Origin: Phoronis australis
Lineage: Eukaryota > Phoronida > Phoronidae
DNA: 64,000 bases
Assembly: GCA_002633005.1 (NCBI GenBank)
Contig: NMRA01000137.1
Span: forward strand, 248,001-312,000
Direction: 5' to 3'
The translations under genes and the position numbers were made by a program. The notes beneath the pieces are model-generated. The model did not search any database. It was not told the origin of the DNA and was given only the letters and a program-made list of their open reading frames with translations. Below, piece after piece: positions 20,474-31,158 of this stretch. Positions within the stretch are counted from its first letter, which is position 1, and each line of letters opens with the position of its first letter.

Positions 20474-23278
20474 ATACTAAACTATTTTGACATTTTTCAT
20501 TTTTTAAGTAGGAACGTAAGCTGTTTGCATATTGCTATCTTCGTTCTTGCATTGTGTGTCGTTTCTTTCGAATGTTGTTTCACCAATGCTGTTCTTAGAC
20601 GGGTTTTAGTTGAGTTGCGGCGGAAGGCGTAGCTGTCACCCTTCCGCATCGTTGCTTACAACGACAATCGTACCAGATAAATGAGGAAAGGGCATATCCA
20701 GTCAATAAAAAATAGTAGCTGGGTGTGACTAGGAAGGACATCTATAGGGCAGGATACTAATTAGTCATTAATGACATCACTTTTTGGCCATAGAAAGATT
20801 AAAAAACGGACAATCGCCGCACAAATAAAAAAGTTCATGTTCATTCAACGTTTCGTGTATTCATGTATCGGATTCACACAGAGTCGCCTCTGATACAGGC
20901 TGTAAGAACTTAACACCTCCGACAAAAGTAACATCTATAGGCATTGTGTTAGTAACAACCACCAAGACAATCCAGTTAGTATTATTTGTAAAGAACATGC
21001 TAAGGAATTACTGTATATCAAGGAGTCATTGGCCATTCAGGACCAGCATGCTACTGATTCTCTCAATAACATGCAGAAGTCAGTGACCCTAGAGCTATGG
21101 TGCTGTCTTATTGTATGTAATTATCCTGATGATGTCTTAGGAATAGACAAAGCGTTGAATGAACATGCGGCGATTGTCCGTTTTTTATTAGTCATTAGGA
21201 GACGGACTACAGTTATTACAGGGTTTTGGCTGCTAGGTGGAGATTAGTCCTTACCTCACGTCCTTATCAAGAGTCTAAAAAACTGAAAGGTTTTGTAGCA
21301 TTCCCAACTCACAAGCACCACTCATGACACCTGAAACTTAGTTACGCTACATATTTTTAATCGGTTAATTCACATCGGAAAAAATCCCGGCATAGAAAAA
21401 TAGGCCCAAAAAACATCAAATTTGACAGTTTTCTCCCCAAAATTACAACTTCCCTGTAAGTGCTAGAAAAATCTGACTACAGATTCAGAATGCTGGTTCT
21501 CTGTAGGTTCGTTAATGTAGTCACAGTAAGCCCCTTACCAGCTGTCTTCTTGGCAATTTTGATCTGATTGACAGCCAACTGAAATCGCACCCGGCTTGGT
21601 CTCAGACAGCAGGCGACAGGGGTTCAAAGCAAACTGCAGCCGCCATTTTGCACCGAAAGTAAGTCACGGCTAAAAAAAACTTGGGTTTTCTCATTCAAAA
21701 GTACAAGCAAATCAGTTTCCTGGAAATTGTTTTCAACCCATTCCTTAACACAGCCGCCAAACCTGACACGCACACACACACCCTATATATAAATTCTGGG
21801 TGCTAGAAAATGCCCCGTGGCTTCAACTTTTCATTGCTACCTCATCGAATTTACATTGAACGTTTTCCAAGAGGCGTAACGACCCCATGGCCGAACTCAC
21901 AAATTCCGTCTACGATCTTCAAAACCCCAGTTCCGGAAAATCAGACACAGAGCCTTCAGGCCGAACCCTCCGAAACACCACACACGTGCCGAAAATGCTC
22001 CATACACGGTGACCAAACTTCAGACCCAGAGACCACACACACTCCAGTGCCCAGGACAGTCTTGGCGGTGAAGAATCTGATCCGAGGAACTGGAATTTGG
22101 TCACCGGGAATGGAACAGTTAAGGCTTTCATGTGGAGTTGAACGCGGATCTGGAGATTTGACATCGGGCTTAGTGTATGCTGGTCTGGAGCTTGTAGGAT
22201 CGTAGGTGGAATTCAGATGCACAGCCATGGAATCGTTTCTACCCCTTGTTTACAGTTAGTAATCATGACCAAAAGAAAAAAAAAACGTGCTAAGTTGGGC
22301 TGATCTTTCGTTATCTTACCAAATTCGCAATTGACCTATTACTGACCTATTTACCCATTTGAAAGGGCAATAAACCTGCGTCTCCTTTCAGAAACAATAT
22401 TTGATTTAGGTTAATCACTCTTATTATAAAATCCGTCTCATCTTCTTCTTCATCCGGATCAGAAATTATTCATAGTCTCACGAAGAATTGGAAGTTTCTT
22501 ATTCCTTCCGACCAAACCTATTAACTTGTTTGTCATGACGGGTTATATTCAATACCCCACCCAGTTTGGCCATCGGGGAAATCCCATACAATGTATAGCA
22601 ATCAATTTCAATTCAAAGGATAACAACGCGAATACGTTGTTTTGGAAGAGCAATGCGCCTGTACAGAAAATAAGTTGATGTTTTTAACTCCTGTGTCTTG
22701 GCAAAGACTCACTGCCCAACAAAATAACAATAGAAAACCGGAAACTCGGTTCTCTGTCCCAGACAGCTTGGAAACTTTTATTGAATCGGGGAATGGAGCC
22801 TTCTGCACTCCCGGATACCGAATCCTGAACTGTATTTTTGTTAAAGACGTAAGGACAGGCGTGAAAAATTAAAATTGTTGTCAAAAACTGTGTATAATTT
22901 TAGTGCAGCTAATACTTATTCATTAATATTTTCAGTCTGTTTCATGTAACTTGTAAAATTGGGTGTCTATACCTATATTTGATGGCCGATAATTACGATA
23001 AAACCATTGACTAAGTAATCACTTGTACCTGGTGGGGAATACTCGGCAAAATCAGTTTGATACTTCATTGATGGTTCACACATATGTGCACAAGACAGTA
23101 AAAATCCCTAAGGCAAAGTCGAAGTTTTAAGTCACATATTCATTGAGCAAAATTACCACACATTTTCCATAACAGGAACCACTGACTTGTTCCCGGCTTC
23201 GTACTGCTATTCCATGTCGCTTTGAATTTCGTTACTTTCCGTGAAACTTTCATCAGACAGCTGTTCATTTTCTTCTAC
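20474..23278. other. spacer with one interrupted inverted repeat
   Basis: Around 20801-20851 the blocks ACGGACAATCGCCGCA and CATGTTCATTCAACG occur, and both recur inverted at 21152-21187, where they touch. The loop is about 300 bases. A 131-codon plus frame at 21810-22205 has overlapping rival frames and no motif. A minus-strand start (AAAATGGCGGCTGC, about 21650) opens only 14 codons. I can name no gene here. Confidence 0.4.
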
Positions 23279-23450
23279 TTAAAGGAGAATGTCACCCGAT
23301 TTAATTAGTCTTTTTTACCGTCTTAATCGGTCTATATCCTCTTATACGGTCGACCTTACCTAGCCGAGAGGTGTCGCGTTAACATGTGAGGAAGGTGAGA
23401 AACGACGCAGCGACGTCAGTGGTTCGCCTGCAGAGTGAATGCTGCTATAC

Positions 23451-23690
23451 TGAGGTGCATCGTTCCCGCTTGCCCGAACTATGAAGCTGCGAAGAAAGCG
23501 GGTATATCGTTTTTTCGACTTCCTCGAGAGTCCGAAATGAATAGGAAGTGGCTCGCAGTAGTGAAGAATGAAAGGTACGCAGTTATATAGCAAGTATGAG
23601 GCCGTGAACCATCTCCGTGTCTGTGGCTGGCATTTCGGCGACAGTGATTTCTCTGACGAATTCCGGCTTAACAAAGAATTATCCATACTT
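23451..23690 (+). pseudogene. THAP zinc-finger domain, frameshifted
   Basis: All THAP landmarks are present: a C-x4-C pair (CIVPAC), FFRLP in place of FHRFP, the conserved tryptophan in RKWL, and the C-x2-H with following aromatic in RVCGWHF. The break lies at about 23590 (GTTATATAG against GTAAATAG in copy D). Copy A is the only one with a clear C-x2-H; copies B and D read CGLQ or the like there, so their domain has also lost its second zinc pair. Confidence 0.75.
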
Positions 23691-24428
23691 TCCGTTGCCT
23701 GGGTATGTTCACGGCGCCTACCTAGTATTTCTTGATCAGTGTATTCCGGTTCGAACTGTGAAACCTAACGATCCGACCCGGCCGTGAAGTCTTCGTCGGA
23801 TGAACTCTTGACTAAGTCGGGATTAGCGCCGGCCTAGTTGCCATATAGAAGTTAATTATTCTGCATTCTAGCTGTTTCAAAATGAATTATTCTCATCCTA
23901 ACCAATGCTTATATAAAACTGAAACAAAGTCTGTCTCATTAGATACATTTTGTAATGCCTTTGGAGTATTCGCGGGTGCAAATGTTGAGAAGCCAGCAAT
24001 GAATAAACCACTGCGTTACCGGCTTTTGATGCTGGCAATAAAGATAATTGACCGGGCACCGAGGCCGTGTGAGCGCATGCTAATTCAGTGTTCGTGGACT
24101 GAAAGCTGTTGTGAAACAATTACTGGACTTTATGTGAGGGGAATCTCTATTTACAAATAGAAATACATTATTCAAATCATTGTTATTGTACAACCTTTGC
24201 CCTGACGGTCTGTGGAAGGGGAACCCGACTTCGGTTTCTTGGCTAATTCACTTAATAATTACGTGTACATTATTTCTTGGGCTCACTATTATAGTCTTTT
24301 CGTGGCTGGCGGTTTATTTTCCAAGTCAAACTGGTTTATGTTCGTGCCAGTCCTGGCGGCCGCGACGGGCCTGATCGGGTTCCAAGCCACTGGCCGGGAT
24401 AACGAGTCAGTCCGGCCGTGACGGGCTT

Positions 24429-24703
24429 CAGTGGCGGATTTACGGGGGGGGGGAGGGCAAGGGGGCCATGGCCCCCCTGAAATTCTACCAGATACCATTT
24501 GGGAGTTCGGGTACGCGCATGCAGGGGCTCGTCGGGGGTGCTGAACAAACCCCGTTTACCGTTTTTTTAGTCAACAGGTCAGCAACCCCAAACATTCGAG
24601 GCCTCTGTGTCCCCACATTTTAGGCTGGGCGCACGCATCTGTCGAAATTATGGTTATTCCCGTGCCCTGCCTCCCCTAACTCAAAATCCTGGTTCCGCCC
24701 CTG
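24429..24703 (+). mobile_element. GGCGGAT-ended MITE, copy 5, nested in THAP transposon A
   Basis: Starts CAGTGGCGGATTTACGG, ends GGTTCCGCCCCTG, with flanks GGCTT and AGCTT (four of five bases). The sequence is absent at the matching place in the other THAP transposon copies, which shows it inserted later. Same subfamily as copies at 4593 and 60624. Confidence 0.8.
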
Positions 24704-25575
24704 AGCTTGATCGGGTTCCGAGCCACTGGTCGAGATAACAAGCGTTTTGTGTGTAAACAACACATATCTAAGTTCTCCTGTCTCTATTTCACGGAAGAAT
24801 ACTTCGAATTTATCTCCGAACAGACCCCAAACTCCTGCAACGGACGTTGGTAAATTGGCCTGCCCGCGATTTTTGTAGGCTACGGTGTGTCCAAATACCA
24901 ATAAATCCGTAACAGCGAAATAAAACAACATTTTTTCGTAAGAACTGGGTGTATTTTTAAGGGTTTTACATCGAAGTTTGATGATTTGTTGGTGTTAAAC
25001 GATGAATTCAAGCGATAAGCTGGCACCATTAACCCGTGTTGTGAACTGCTGAACAGATGACGTCATTGGATAATTTCAACACCTCCGTTTGCCGTCAGGT
25101 AACGCAACCGAGCGTGCCGTAGAACTACTCGATTTAAATTGATACAACATAGGTTGTTTTTTGGGGTGGCATTCTCTCTTAACACACATGGAGAGCATGA
25201 TATCAATGGGTTAGTTTGGTTCGATAACTAACGCCATCTAGGTACGATGAGTCTAGCGGTTCTTCATCAGTCTTCCGTGTTTGCTTCCGCTGCCATTGGG
25301 CGCAGCAACCTGGCAAAAATGGCATCTCATGACTAGTCACACAAAAAGCAGGAGAATTTTTACAACTCTTTCAGAACTTGGAATAGTCTAGTCATTCTCT
25401 AGATGATCCGGAAATAGTTGCAACAGAAGGTTTTATTGCATGAATCGTATCCTCTCACACCCCTTAGTGTCAAAAAGTGTCGGAAGTTGGTTTTTCAAGA
25501 TGACGGACAAAATGGCCGCCAGCTTTGCATACTCGAGTGTGGAATGTGATTGAGTAAATATTAAAAAAAATTTAC

Positions 25576-25840
25576 CTATCTTTTGATGGTCAACAAATCC
25601 TTGGAAATAGTTTTGCATGTCTGCGATGACACCAACCGCCATAACTACTTCGACTCCCACAACTTTACACGAACAGATTAATGTGTCATCTTCATTTAAA
25701 CATTGCAACATAGGTTTTCTGGTTCGACTAATCCATTGAAACTCATTGCGTTTGGCTCTAATGATCACTTCCGCCATTTTCTGAGATGGCCACCAAATAG
25801 TTGCTCCATGAAAGAGCTTCAGATTCCAGAGGTACGCCAT
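25576..25840 (-). CDS. first coding exon of an unknown gene
   Basis: Two in-frame starts are possible: ATG at 25840 (MAYLWNLKLFHG, in GAAGATGGCG) or ATG at 25777 (MAEVIIRAKRNEFQWIS, in AAAATGGCGG). The frame continues through TRKPMLQCLNEDDTLICSC and VVMAVGVIADMQNYFQGF to a donor (AAGATAGGTAAAT) at 25575, leaving phase 1. Composition is clearly protein-like, with a hydrophobic VVGVEVVMAVGVI stretch. I do not recognise the family. The next exon would fall towards 25.2 kb, where THAP transposon A begins, so the gene may be cut by that insertion. Confidence 0.5.
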
Positions 25841-25988
25841 CTTCACAGTTAAAATTATTTCTGTGTGGCTACGACTACCGATTGTTAAACAAATAATAAC
25901 TTATTTGGATGAAAACCATCAGGTTCGCCATTCTCCTGAAAAATGTGCTGTATCAAAAATAATTCTCTGCGATTAATTTTGTGATCTA

Positions 25989-27570
25989 CTATCTACACCA
26001 ATTGACCGTCTGTGTAAATGCGAGGGAACCAACACACAGCTCAAAGTTCAAAAGGCGTGATAAACTTTCACTGTTGTCTTTTGCATCTGTCAGTAAACGC
26101 CGAAGTAGTAGTTGTGGATCCACTTGTATAAAATCACTATTGTCAATATGAACTGTTGGACTTGTCATTGCTACAGCCTTGTATTTCTTTCTGAATGTGA
26201 AGTCTTTCACACTCGACCCCTCCATAGAGAAAAAAATCGCTTTCCCCGCTTCTCTGGCATTTTCGACATTGACGCGTGTGCCTTCAGTCACACCAGTGGC
26301 GATGTTCTGTAAGGTTTCCCTTTCAAATGGGTTTCTGGTGTGGAGAAATTCAACAAGGCTGAGGATGTCTTTGTCATCCCGTGTTGTCTTGCCAGGGTAC
26401 ATTCGTTATGCTGCTCACTTGTTTCACAACTCAAGTTTGTCACACTCTGCTTGGCATCATTTATACTTGAGCATGCCGACAAGGAAGGCTGCCACCCTAT
26501 CTGCGATCTCTGGCTAAATTCCCCCTGTTGATTTAATGGTTTTCATGAGCGTTTGTTCAATTACAAGGTCAGATGACAAGCCTGCCCAGAATCTGTCACT
26601 TCGTCTTATGGCATGGTGGCCATTAATAATGGTGCGTGCTGTAGATGTCAGGTTTGGTGTCTTTGAGTTGCTGCATCTGTTGCAGGTATATTTATGCAGA
26701 TTTTGCATGTAAGTTGTGACCAGCAACTGCAAAATAAGGTAGCATTTCAGAAACTGTTTTTAGGTGAAGTTCGCAATCTGACGTTGTTTCTGCTTTTAGA
26801 AAAGGTCGAAGGATATCCACTATCTTCATATACTGTAACCAGAGACTGCTGGCTCGTCTTTGCGAGGACAAGTCTGGTTTATGTGCTTCTGTTTTTATGG
26901 ATTCCTACAAAACACTCCGACAAGCCTAGATCGCCGAACATAGACGTCACGCCAGCAACATGATCATCAAACACCTTCAGACCGCCTTTCAAATCATCAT
27001 AAAGTAAATAAGTGGCCATTGATTCTTCTGACGAACCATTTTCTGTCACTGCGAATTCTGATGACCTATACTCTGATTAAGTGGTGTTTGAATATATCAG
27101 TGGCAGTTTGTCGGAAGCCAGAAAGTGAACTCTCGTGAGGGTATTCCACTGCAATCCAAGGTTCAGGATAGGAAGAAACTGCCTGTGCATTGCATTTCCC
27201 AGAGAATACACCTCTAGTTATGTGATCAGTTGGGATGTCTGAAGAATCTGACTCCATATATTCTGACGAGCCAACGTTTGTGTACAAGCCTTGAATTGCT
27301 CCACCTCTTGGCACAGAATCTGTGTTCTGTGTTGCTGACATTCAGGACTCCTGGAATTTCTGAAGAACCCGAACTTCTTTCTTCAAATCCTGAAGTCGTT
27401 GGTTCTGGATTGGCCTAGCCCGATCTGTGAATATTTGGAAGTGGGATGTTGAATGCTCTGGCTGTTATGATAGCATTCAATACTGAGTCTACCAAAACAT
27501 GCCTTCTCACTGCTCTATCCACATGTTTTCCGTTTAACATTTAGCATACACTGTCCCAAGAACTTCTTGA
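25989..27570 (-). pseudogene. decayed multi-frameshift gene of a repeated invertebrate family
   Basis: On the minus strand conserved blocks follow in order but in different frames. From the upstream end they are NGKHVDRAVRRHVLVDSVLN, LLYDDLKGGLKVFDDHVAGV, ILRPFLKAETTSDCELHLKT, YFAVAGHNLHAKSAYIYLQQ, HHAIRRSDRFWAGLSSDLVI, EQTLMKTIKSTGG, CETSEQHNE, LVEFLHTRNPFERETLQNIA, DFIQVDPQLLLRRLL and LLNFELCVG. I recognise this block order from a multi-copy family of uncharacterised proteins in many invertebrate genomes, but I know no function. At least four frame changes and several stops separate the blocks, so this is a relic. The last 137 codons (25989-26402) are still open. Confidence 0.6.
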
Positions 27571-29500
27571 AGCCTGGTGCCTGACAATACACATCCAATA
27601 CATCCCATAAAGCTCATCTCAGAATGAAATCCGCCAAGACTGGCTAAGACCAAGTGACTGCAGATCACTGTCGTTTGGTTTGCTGTCACTAATTTCCTCT
27701 AAATTCAGTTACCTATGTTCATAAAAAGCATGCATATTAAACAAATTGTGAGTTCTAAATGTTAAACATTTAATTGCTAACTTTTTGTTAGACAAATTTA
27801 TTTACTTTTCATCAAATTCAGGTGAAATTAGTAGCCGCATTCTCCACTCAAGTCAGTAGCAGACGAAATTTTTGCATGGGAACAACTAACAATATCTCCA
27901 ATAGCAGAGACCAAAGCCACTTTCTTCCCAATGTGATTCAGGGTTTGTGTAATGAATAAGCCAATAATTCCACCAGAATTACGTATTGTTCTAACAAATA
28001 TCATTTTTGACACCTCAGATAAATATATTTGATTGAAAAATAATGCAGTGCATGAAATTAATTATGAAAATTTAACTAAAGCCTTTTCTGAAAAAACACC
28101 ATTTTTATGTTAAATAATCTAAAATGTGATTAAAATTTCACATTTAGTATTTAAATCTTATAAACAAATTTCATAATCAATCAACTCATTAATCATGACT
28201 GTAGATTTTAAAATATTTGTGTGTAAACGCTTAATCAGTTTACAAACAAAGTTTCAGAATGCACATTGCGGTAAATTGGGGTTTTGTGAGTTCGCGGCCA
28301 TTATGTCAGCCATCTTGATTTTTTCTCTCTATCCAGTGACCATCTGTAAGGTCTAGATATTTTCAATTGTCTAATTTACAAAAGCATAGAAATTTTTCCA
28401 CTTTCAGTGCTAAATTTAAAAAGAAATTTTGCAACATGAACCAAATTGCCGTTTCGGCCGCCATTTTTTTTCGGCCATATTGGTTTTATTTTACGGAAAA
28501 TTGGCATCTTTTGATTTGTATGCCCCTGATAAAAAGTATATAATCAATGACAATTCCAGCTGTTACATGCCAGAAAGCAGTAACCACCGGTTTTGTCGGC
28601 CATTTTTTTCTGCCTTCTTGAAAAACCGACTTCCGCCACTCTGATTTCGGTAGACTTTTTTCTGGCTCCAAGGAATGTTTGAAGATGCCATTTATTTGCG
28701 AAAAAACTTCTGTTGTATTTTTTTCTAGGTTGGGCCTTCTGGAGTCCTAGAATGACTGGACTAGAAAGTCACATATTACACCAAAGTGTCTGAATGTACC
28801 TTGAAACTTGGTATTCCATTCCAACTTTTAGGGACCAGGACCTTCCCTTTCCATTATCAAAATGCATTGGCGCAAACATATCCAGTAATGACATAAATCT
28901 TGCCTGGGTGGACCCTCCCTATAATCACTCCCGAGATGTTGCTAGTTCCGCACCACCAACATGAGTGTTTAGACTTAGTGGCGGCTGCATGGACCAGCAG
29001 AATCGCTAAATACATACGTCAGGGGTTCCCACAACCGCGTTCTTGAGTATATATGGCAATATTTTGATGGCACAAAACACTTTTTCTACCAGTACAACTT
29101 TTTAGGTGCTATACTGTTCTGGAAGCTCTTAAGGACGTATCTGAAGTGTAAAATGGCTTTCATTACAATTTCATAACATCGCATATATACTGGAAATACA
29201 TTACGGCGTTTTCCCTTTGCTCCCAACTTGTTCGATTCTATAGCCCCAACAACAAGTTGGGAACATCACCCCTGTAGCCAATATCTAACACGACTGATTA
29301 ACTCCATTCTGGCATTTATGGTTGGATAATTGCTTTAATCTCCGATCAGATCGTATCTAGCCTGACTGGGTTGTGCTGGTAAAAGTGAAAGTTAAGTTAT
29401 AACACATTTGAACATAAACCAATATCATTTCTGAATTCCTTGTCAAATGCTGATCATGTTTAGTTTTTGAATCACCAAAATCGCCCAACTTCAACAGAAG
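27571..29500. other. spacer with repeated GGCCAT(C/T)TTGATTTT-like motifs
   Basis: Between 28290 and 28640 the pattern GCCAT(C/T)TT or GGCCATATTGG followed by T-runs occurs about four times, with CGGCCGCCATTTTTTTTCGG near the centre. This looks like a decayed repeat. I see no gene. Confidence 0.35.
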
Positions 29501-29504
29501 TTAA

Positions 29505-31154
29505 AGAAGAATGCCACCCGATTTAATTAGTCTTTTTTGCCGTCTTAATCGGTATATATACACATCACCTCGCAAACGGTCGACCTTACCTTGCCGAGAG
29601 GTGTCGCGTTAACCGGTGAGGAAGGTGAGAAACGACGCAGCGACGTCAGTGGTTCATTTGCAGAAGGAAAAAAATAGCTGCTATGCTGCGGTGCATCGTT
29701 CCCACTTGTTCGAATCATGCAGCTGCGAGGAAAGCGGGTATATCGTTTTTTTCGACTTCCTCCAGAGTCCGAAATGCTTAGGAAGTGGCTCGCGGTAGTG
29801 AAGAATGAAAAGTACGCTGTAAATAGCAAGTATGAGGCTATGGGACTTCTCCGTGTCTATGGCCTGCAGTCGTCGATAGTGCCTGACGAATGCCGGCTTA
29901 CCAGATACCTATCCATAAGTTCCGTTGTCTGAGCTTGTTCACGGCGCCTCTCTAGTATTTGTTCATCACTGTATTCCTGTTCGAACTGATAGCCTGTGAA
30001 ATTAACGATCCACCTGCGAAGTCTTCGTCGGTGTGAGCTCTCGTCTAAGTCGGGATTGCGAGTTGCCATGTTGACGTTCTGTTTCAAAATCAATTATTCT
30101 CACCCTAACCAATACTTATATAAAACTGAAACAAAGCCTGTCTCATTAGATGCAATTTGTAATGTCTTTGGAGTGTTCGTGATTGCAAATGATTTGAGAA
30201 GCCAGCAATGAATAAATCACTGCGTTACCGGCTTTGGGTGCAATAAAACTAATTGACGGGACACCGAGGCCGTGTGAGCTCATGCTAATTTAGTGTTTGC
30301 TGACAGAAACTGTTGTGAAGCAACTCGATTTCTATCCCACGGACAGGTGTTAGGGGAATCTTTATTTACATTTACAATACTCAAATAATGATTGTCATTG
30401 TACAACTTCTGCCCTGGCGGTTCTGTGGCCAAAGCGGAACCTGAATTCGCGGCCCCCCGACGAGTAAGGAGATTTGCAGTGGCTAATTCACCAACATAAT
30501 CACGTGCACATTACTTTTCTTCACTAGTATAGTATTTTCTTGATTGGAAGTTTAATTTCCAACTTTGGCTGGTTTATGTTCGTGATGTCTGATCGGTTTC
30601 CGAGCCACAGGCCGGAATAACGAGTCAATCTGGCCACGACGGCCTGATCGGGCTCCGAGCCACTGGCCAAGATAACAAGCGTTTTGTGTGTTTAGAACTA
30701 AAAAAATCACAAGTCTAAACAATGCAGATCTAGGTTCTCCTGTCTGTATCTCACGGAAAAAATACTTCGAATTTATCTCCGAACAGACCCCAAACTCCTG
30801 CTACGTACCTTACTGGCCTGCCGAACTACGGTGTGTCCAAATACCAATAAATCCGTAACAGCGAAATAAAACAACATTTTTTCATAAGAAGTCGGAGTAT
30901 TTTTAAGGGTTTTACATCGAAGTTTGATGATTTATTGGTGGTAAACGATGAACTCAAGCGTTAAGCTGACATCAGTAACCCGTGTTGTGAACTGCTGAAC
31001 AGACTGCGTGTGAAACCAATTACGTCACTGGATAATTTCAACACCTCCGTCTGCCGTCAGGTGTCAGGTAACGCAACCGTACGTGCCGTTATTGAGTAGA
31101 ACTACTCGATCTAAATTGATACAAATTAGGTTGGTTTTTGGGTGGCATGCTCCT
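29505..31154 (+). mobile_element. TTAA/THAP transposon (Kolobok-like), copy B
   Basis: TTAA at 29501-29504 and 31155-31158; ends AAGAAGAATGCCACCC and GGGTGGCATGCTCC. A THAP fragment (CIVPTCSNHAAARKAG) at about 29680-29920 breaks at a T-run where this copy has one T too many. The opposite strand at 29857-30093 carries an ORF that starts MATRNPDLDESSHRRRLRRW, contains IVNFTGYQFEQEYSDEQI and runs into the THAP sequence tail to tail. The rest of the 1650 bp has no visible transposase. Confidence 0.8.
29857..30069 (-). CDS. transposon-internal ORF opposite THAP
   Basis: From the internal ATG in TTGACATGG-like context (CAT at about 30067) the product starts MATRNPDLDESS, is very basic and acidic by turns (HRRRLRRW, DEQILERRREQAQ), and is likely helical. 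The start codon and first dozen codons are preserved in copies B and D and partly in A and C, while downstream frames differ. This may be the first exon of a second element gene convergent with THAP. Function unknown. It could also be a by-product of repeat conservation. Confidence 0.35.
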   Translation of the reverse strand: MATRNPDLDESSHRRRLRRWIVNFTGYQFEQEYSDEQILERRREQAQTTELMDRYLVSRHSSGTIDDCRP

Positions 31155-31158
31155 TTAA

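Larger units (their letters stand above)
23283..25178 (+). mobile_element. TTAA/THAP transposon (Kolobok-like), copy A
   Basis: TTAA flanks both ends (23279-23282 and 25179-25182). The left end is AGGAGAATGTCACCC and the right end is nearly its inverse (GGTGGCATTCTCTC). TTAA target sites with an AGGRR start are known for T2/Kolobok transposons, a superfamily with THAP-domain proteins. Near the left end (23450-23690) a THAP zinc finger is readable: CIVPAC, SFFRLPR, RKWL, then VCGWHFGDSDF. One extra base after the YAV stretch shifts the frame, so the domain is broken. No transposase is visible in the remaining 1.4 kb. A GGCGGAT MITE is nested at 24429-24703. Confidence 0.8.

Noticed and set aside
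21810-22228. 131-codon plus frame overlapped by two minus frames
   Set aside because: All three are open through the same proline/threonine-biased patch, with no motif or splice support.
28260-28660. Gene starts suggested by repeated GGCCAT/ATGGCC motifs
   Set aside because: The motif recurs several times with T-runs and no sustained frame; it is a decayed repeat.
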